Below, one piece after another: positions 13,051 through 13,473 of a DNA stretch of 13,473 nt. Positions within the stretch are counted from its first letter, which is position 1; every line of letters begins with the position of its first letter. This DNA is from Candidatus Zixiibacteriota bacterium (GTDB lineage Bacteria > Zixibacteria > MSB-5A5 > JAABVY01). Location of the stretch: NCBI GenBank assembly GCA_014730285.1, contig WJIM01000139.1, positions 1 to 13,473 on the forward strand. The letters are read 5' to 3'. The notes under the pieces were generated by a model. That model had not been told where the DNA came from. It did no database searches and saw nothing but the letters and a program-made list of their open reading frames with translations. The position numbers and the translations under genes were made by a program.

Positions 13051-13065
13051 CAAAGCTGAGCTTTG
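13051..13065. repeat. Odd-length palindrome CAAAGCT-G-AGCTTTG
   Basis: A perfect 15-bp palindrome with 7-bp arms around one base, about 65 bp upstream of the -10 box of the RRM gene. The one-base centre resembles a dimeric-protein binding site. As RNA it could form only a 5-bp stem with a 5-nt loop. Confidence 0.4.
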
Positions 13066-13131
13066 ACGAACTTAATCTGGTGACAATTTAACGGAAACTT
13101 AATTAGAGGATTGTTTATCACGTATCGGCGC

Positions 13132-13137
13132 TATAAT
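13132..13137 (+). promoter_or_regulatory. -10 box of the RNA-binding protein gene
   Basis: A perfect TATAAT. The -35 side is weak: TTGTTT (13111-13116) at 15 bp is the best candidate. The predicted start near 13144 gives a leader of about 34 nt that includes GGAGAG (13168-13173). Confidence 0.5.
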
Positions 13138-13177
13138 TGGTTAGACTGGATCGTATAAGCATCCTATGGAGAGTAGA

Positions 13178-13473
13178 ATGAATATCTACGTAGGTAATCT
13201 GTCGCACGATACGACAGAAGCAGAACTCAGACGTGCCTTTGAAGAATTCGGCACTGTCGACAAAGTTAACATTATCATGGACAAGTTCAGCGGACGCTCA
13301 AAAGGCTTTGGGTTTGTTGAGATGGATTCCAAAGAAGAGGCTGAGGCCGCGATGGCCGAGCTTAACAATAAGGAGCTTGACGGCAGAGCATTGAATGTCA
13401 ACGAGGCTCGTCCCCGCCAGGATCGCGGTTCCAGAGGCGGCGGCGGCGGTGGCCGTGGACGCGGCGGCGGCGG
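13178..13473 (+). CDS. RRM-domain RNA-binding protein with RGG tail (partial)
   Basis: The first 98 codons of a bacterial glycine-rich RNA-binding protein, cut by the right edge. A single RNA recognition motif fills residues 1-76, with RNP2 IYVGNL (3-8) and RNP1 KGFGFVEM (42-49). The aromatic RNA-stacking positions Tyr4, Phe44 and Phe46 are in place. A linker (ARPRQDRGS) leads into an Arg/Gly-rich tail of RGG type starting near residue 85; its end is not in the window. Similar proteins in cyanobacteria and other bacteria act as RNA chaperones, often cold-induced. GGAG (13168-13171) is 6 nt before the ATG at 13178. An in-frame ATG at 13166 would add four residues but lacks a ribosome binding site. 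Confidence 0.95.
   Translation, partial: MNIYVGNLSHDTTEAELRRAFEEFGTVDKVNIIMDKFSGRSKGFGFVEMDSKEEAEAAMAELNNKELDGRALNVNEARPRQDRGSRGGGGGGRGRGGG

Noticed and set aside
13006..13059. Tiny open frame of 17 codons starting after a weak TTGACT-16-TGTTAT promoter-like sequence
   Set aside because: The layout mimics the leaderless pattern seen elsewhere, but the boxes are poor, the peptide is very short and it overlaps a palindrome. It could be chance.

Overview
The window looks like ordinary chromosome of a Gram-negative, didermic bacterium. It has a lipobox lipoprotein, an MsbA-like exporter and exported DUF3857/transglutaminase proteins. The gene set (rpsU-yqeY-cvpA beside dnaG, paired DUF3857 proteins, an RRM protein with an RGG tail) suits the FCB assemblage or a neighbouring candidate phylum such as Zixibacteria. 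That placement is inference from gene content only. Promoters are sigma70-like (TTGACA-17-TATAAT). At least four of the thirteen genes appear to start with TTG and one with GTG.

Layout. 1-2173 (minus): an M50 site-2-protease-family membrane protein overlaps a lipoprotein of unknown function. A hairpin/T-tract terminator follows, then the N-terminal half of an ABC exporter that runs off the left edge. 2174-2546: no gene, but a cluster of inverted repeats and a 94-bp repeat-like element with inverted ends. 2547-4601 (minus): a tight three-gene operon, MBL-fold hydrolase then PHP phosphatase then 3-methyladenine DNA glycosylase, under a textbook consensus promoter. 4666-5472 (minus): an alpha/beta hydrolase. 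5571-7352 (plus): DNA primase dnaG. 7356-8692 (minus): rpsU-yqeY-cvpA, converging on dnaG with a 3-nt gap. 8693-9119: a divergent promoter region. 9120-12934 (plus): two consecutive exported DUF3857/transglutaminase-like proteins. 13178-end (plus): an RNA-binding protein cut by the right edge.

How the genes relate. rpsU, yqeY, cvpA and dnaG are relatives of the macromolecular-synthesis gene cluster, but dnaG lies on the opposite strand from the other three. The MBL/PHP/glycosylase operon joins a glyoxalase-II-like hydrolase with an alkylation-repair glycosylase, so a link to electrophile or alkylation stress is possible but unproven. The two transglutaminase-like proteins have identically spaced His and Asp residues, but the first has Ala where the second has the catalytic Cys.

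The points most worth following up are: promoters that place the predicted transcription start at or within a few bases of an ATG (MBL gene, dnaG, possibly the first transglutaminase-like gene), which suggests leaderless mRNAs; the inactive/active transglutaminase-like pair; the inverted arrangement of dnaG; and the repeat cluster at 2194-2473. I did not see a defence system, CRISPR array, tRNA, rRNA or transposase.
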